A DNA stretch of 64,000 bases from Phocaeicola plebeius (GTDB lineage Bacteria > Bacteroidota > Bacteroidia > Bacteroidales > Bacteroidaceae), in NCBI RefSeq assembly GCF_003437535.1, contig NZ_QSQT01000017.1, forward strand, positions 1 to 64,000. Direction: 5' to 3'. The first letter of the stretch is position 1, and each line of letters starts with the position of its first letter. Made by a program: the position numbers and the translations under genes. This document shows positions 61,818 through 64,000 of the stretch, in pieces. The notes under the pieces were generated by a model. It was not told where the DNA came from. It did not search any database and worked only from the letters and a program-made list of their open reading frames with translations.

Positions 61818-62390
61818 TTATTTTGTTGAGAAGTGTTCTTTTACAAAGAATTTCGAAAAGGATAATACATCATCAAAATCATAGAACATATTATAAGTTA
61901 CGGCTACTAAATAATCAGCTTCCACAAAAACAAGACACATAACAGGAGCCTCTGATATAATATCAATAATCGCATAGTCCTGTTTTTTTAATTCTTCTAT
62001 TTTTGAGGTTATGGGGGCATGACTCTTTATATTAGATAGAATATTGATTTCTATAGAGTAATATTGTATATTTTTCTTTGATTTATTTGGGACTTTAATG
62101 AGATAATGCTTACAACAATATCCGATCTTAGCCAACTCTGTCTGTTCGTTCACATTATTACAAAAAGCGTTTAAAATAGGAGAGATTATGTATTTATGAG
62201 ACGAGACAAATAAAGCAGTATCTTTGGAATTAGTATCCTCATAGACAATATTATTATCCCAACAATAATTGAAATTTTCAAGTACCTTATATGAAAACTT
62301 ATCAGATATACTATCGCTACAGATTGCAGCAGCATGAAGATATGCACACATACAAAATATAGTACATAGTATATATTTTATGTTACACAT
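61818..62390 (-). CDS. Secreted protein, candidate T6SS immunity protein
   Basis: The 190-residue protein has a signal peptide (ILCTIFCMCAYLHAAA), so it is exported to the periplasm. The rest is mixed alpha/beta with no recognised motif. It starts five bases after the stop of the effector-like gene, with AGGAG overlapping the end of that gene, so the two were translated together. A periplasmic partner after a toxin-like gene is typical of effector-immunity pairs against cell-wall targets. The reading frame is intact. Confidence 0.65.
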   Translation of the reverse strand: MCNIKYILCTIFCMCAYLHAAAICSDSISDKFSYKVLENFNYCWDNNIVYEDTNSKDTALFVSSHKYIISPILNAFCNNVNEQTELAKIGYCCKHYLIKVPNKSKKNIQYYSIEINILSNIKSHAPITSKIEELKKQDYAIIDIISEAPVMCLVFVEADYLVAVTYNMFYDFDDVLSFSKFFVKEHFSTK

Positions 62391-62395
62391 AAATC

Positions 62396-63009
62396 TTATC
62401 TCCTTTTTATACTAACTTCTTTATAAAAATTCGCTTTAATATTGGGTGGAGTAGCATATTCAATTTCTATATAAAGTTTTTTATAAAAAACTAATTCAGA
62501 AATTGCACTATCCGCATCAACTTGAGTTGACCCCGATAATTCTTTTACTTGATCTTTAAACTCACTAAAACTTCCTATTATTTCAACGCACCCTGCTGCT
62601 CCCCATCCAATATGAGTAAGATCTTCAGGACCAGCGTGAATGTAAAAGTTCCTTTTAGAACTATTGCACCATTATGTTGAGAATATGTATTATGTACCTC
62701 ATAGGCTTTTTTATATTCTGGTGCAGGCTGCCTATTGAGCTTATGCAAGCCACTATTAACCCATCCAATTGTTTTATAAGAACTAAAATTTGGTGGGTTA
62801 TAATACGGCATGAAGCGTAATGCTTTCCATGTATATTTTACACTTTGACCTTTATCATCAGTACCTTTGATATAGACATAATATACAGGGACTCCATAGA
62901 GCTCTATTTTGCTATTCTTATCCATATCACTGCATGGATAAGATTTTGCATAATAGGTATCCCCAGTTTTTGTACCAGAAATAATAATATCCACATCTCG
63001 GAGTTTCAT
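62396..63009 (-). pseudogene. Candidate T6SS effector, broken by one missing base
   Basis: The start at 63009 leads to a frame that stops early at 62578. In the minus strand near 62640 the sequence reads GGAACTTTTACATTCACG, with four T. A fifth T would continue the frame as FYIHAGPEDLTHIGWGAAGC, then VEIIGSFSEFK, to a stop at 62396, next to the immunity gene. The restored protein has about 204 residues. His-x15-Cys in HAGP...GAAGC resembles the L,D-transpeptidase (YkuD) catalytic arrangement, so a cell-wall target is possible. The loss could be a real mutation, a phase-variable tract or a sequencing error. Confidence 0.7.
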
Positions 63010-63070
63010 ATAAGTAAAGATTTCAATAATAAGACATATAATTTCAGCAACACATGACCCTGATAAATGA

Positions 63071-63104
63071 TTTACAGATGGGCATAACTATGCCCATCTG
63101 TAAA
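63071..63104 (-). terminator. Perfect 16-bp hairpin between tssC and the effector gene
   Basis: TTTACAGATGGGCATA and TATGCCCATCTGTAAA are perfect inverted arms with only two bases between them. It starts just past the tssC stop on the minus strand, without a long T-run. It may terminate or attenuate the T6SS transcript before the effector cassette, or stabilise the mRNA end. Confidence 0.65.
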
Positions 63105-63121
63105 TTTAAAATTATTCAATA

Positions 63122-64000
63122 CTATTCTTGATGATATTCGCTTTCCCAAATAGCATCTTCCGGATTATCGCCTTTATGACCGGCAAGCTGTATCACGAAG
63201 CTTTTTGCCGGGAAATACGGTGTGATGTGGATGTCAAGAAGCACACGGTCTTTCTGATTCGGGTCTTGTTCAATCTTCATAACCTTGAAGCGTTCGATGA
63301 GTTTGTTCGGTCCCATTACACTATCGAGGAATTTCACAACCTGACCACGTAAATCTGCTTCCGTGCGAGTAGTCCAATTTTCAAATGCCCGACGGTTCAG
63401 GAAGTCAATCAGTACCTTCGTTATATAGTCGAATACACGAACTACGGAGTAGGTCTGCAAGCCAAGATTATCTCCATTAAATAATGTCTTGGCGGAGAAA
63501 GCCATAACCTTGCTGTACTCGTTCACCATCGGCACAAGCCCCATACGTTCAAGCTCTGAAATCTCGCTCTTGCGAAGGTCGAAGCGTACACTTTCTACTT
63601 CATTAAGTCCACCAAATTTCTTTCCGGCTACTACCTGAGACATTAAGGTGTTGTATATTTTTCCAGCAAGTGAAGAAGATGGCGGAATATAAAGATTTTC
63701 TTCTTCTCCAACGCTTTCCTCTCTTTGACGACCAAGCAACCAGTTACAGGTCATAATAGTATTCGATTTGAACACATCTCCACTCGTATGATTGGCATTG
63801 AAGAATATATCTACTACATCGTCCGGAGTTTCAAGGTCTTGGAAGTCTGTAACAAGAAAAACCTTGTTCTCGTATGCCATTTTAGACCACTTATCCAAAA
63901 TGGCATTTGAGCCTATATATCCAGGAACGACAAGCAAGGAGTAGTTGCGACGCAGGTCAAGACGGTCAAAATTCTGTTTGAGTTCGTTGCTAATGTGGTC
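63122..64000 (-). CDS. tssC: T6SS contractile sheath large subunit TssC, C-terminal part
   Basis: The frame is open to the right edge, so about 293 C-terminal residues are visible. Segments such as LVVPGYIGSNAILDKWSKMA, FGGLNEVESVRFDLRKSEIS, VVRVFDYITKVLIDFLNRRA and FVIQLAGHKG match TssC (DUF5458) of Bacteroidetes type VI secretion systems. TssB-TssC polymers form the contractile sheath that drives the Hcp tube. Its presence at the end of an ICE fits the T6SS loci known to travel on conjugative elements in gut Bacteroidales. The remaining T6SS genes must lie beyond the window. Confidence 0.9.
   Translation of the reverse strand, partial: DHISNELKQNFDRLDLRRNYSLLVVPGYIGSNAILDKWSKMAYENKVFLVTDFQDLETPDDVVDIFFNANHTSGDVFKSNTIMTCNWLLGRQREESVGEEENLYIPPSSSLAGKIYNTLMSQVVAGKKFGGLNEVESVRFDLRKSEISELERMGLVPMVNEYSKVMAFSAKTLFNGDNLGLQTYSVVRVFDYITKVLIDFLNRRAFENWTTRTEADLRGQVVKFLDSVMGPNKLIERFKVMKIEQDPNQKDRVLLDIHITPYFPAKSFVIQLAGHKGDNPEDAIWESEYHQE

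Noticed and set aside
1..64000. tRNA or rRNA genes, including a tRNA att site for the ICE
   Set aside because: No cloverleaf, conserved T-loop or rRNA segment was noticed by eye. The left ICE boundary lies between protein genes. Small RNAs could still be missed.
1..64000. Insertion sequence transposases
   Set aside because: No DDE or serine transposase motifs were seen; the only recombinase found is the tyrosine integrase.

Overview
The window is from a Bacteroidales chromosome, most likely a gut Bacteroides, Phocaeicola or Parabacteroides. Supporting signs are promoters of the TAnnTTTG type, a Bacteroides-type tra operon (TraE/F/G/J/K/M/N/O), a Bacteroidetes-type T6SS sheath gene, and housekeeping genes such as hcp, floA/nfeD and mnmE. 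The species cannot be fixed from this sequence.

Layout. (1) 1-1.5 kb: the end of a Dam-type methylase overlapping a DpnA-like methylase, with no restriction enzyme after them. (2) 1.9-14.0 kb: chromosomal genes. These are a large lipoprotein, an M28 peptidase, hcp divergent from a Crp/Fnr regulator, ttcA, a TPR/PD40 protein, nfeD-floA, a uridine-phosphorylase-like enzyme, a free methionine-R-sulfoxide reductase and mnmE. (3) 14.1-23.7 kb: a defence island. Behind a cluster of 20-bp inverted repeats lie hsdM, a membrane-anchored protein, hsdS, a RloA-type ATPase, RloB, hsdR and the broken start of another gene. (4) 23.8-27.3 kb, minus strand: a MATE transporter, a PatB/MalY-type lyase and a DUF3737 protein. 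(5) From about 27.4 kb past the right edge: a large integrative and conjugative element (ICE).

The ICE starts with a tyrosine integrase, an unknown protein, a helix-turn-helix protein, a RepA-like ATPase and a primase. A long plus-strand transfer operon (32.5-52.8 kb) follows, behind a 24-bp palindrome. Three DNA methyltransferases sit inside this operon, as do two proteins with a segment like the C-terminal domain of the RNA polymerase alpha subunit. Next comes a maintenance block, mostly minus strand: small unknown genes, a ParB-like protein, ParA with a ribbon-helix-helix partner, a TACTA/TAGTA-rich putative centromere and SSB. It also holds two copies of a ~215-bp repeat and a plus-strand AAA ATPase. 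After a palindrome-rich intergenic region and a TetR regulator, the window ends in a type VI secretion cargo region: tssC, then a candidate effector broken by one missing base, then a secreted candidate immunity protein. The right end of the ICE and its relaxase are not visible.

The parts fit a model (inference) in which the ICE moves a T6SS weapon between gut Bacteroidales, carries its own partition and replication functions, and may protect its DNA from host restriction with its own methylases. Most relevant to a possible undescribed system are the alpha-CTD-like proteins and methylases inside the tra operon, the ParA/RHH/iteron locus, the repeated hairpin leaders, and the effector-immunity cassette.
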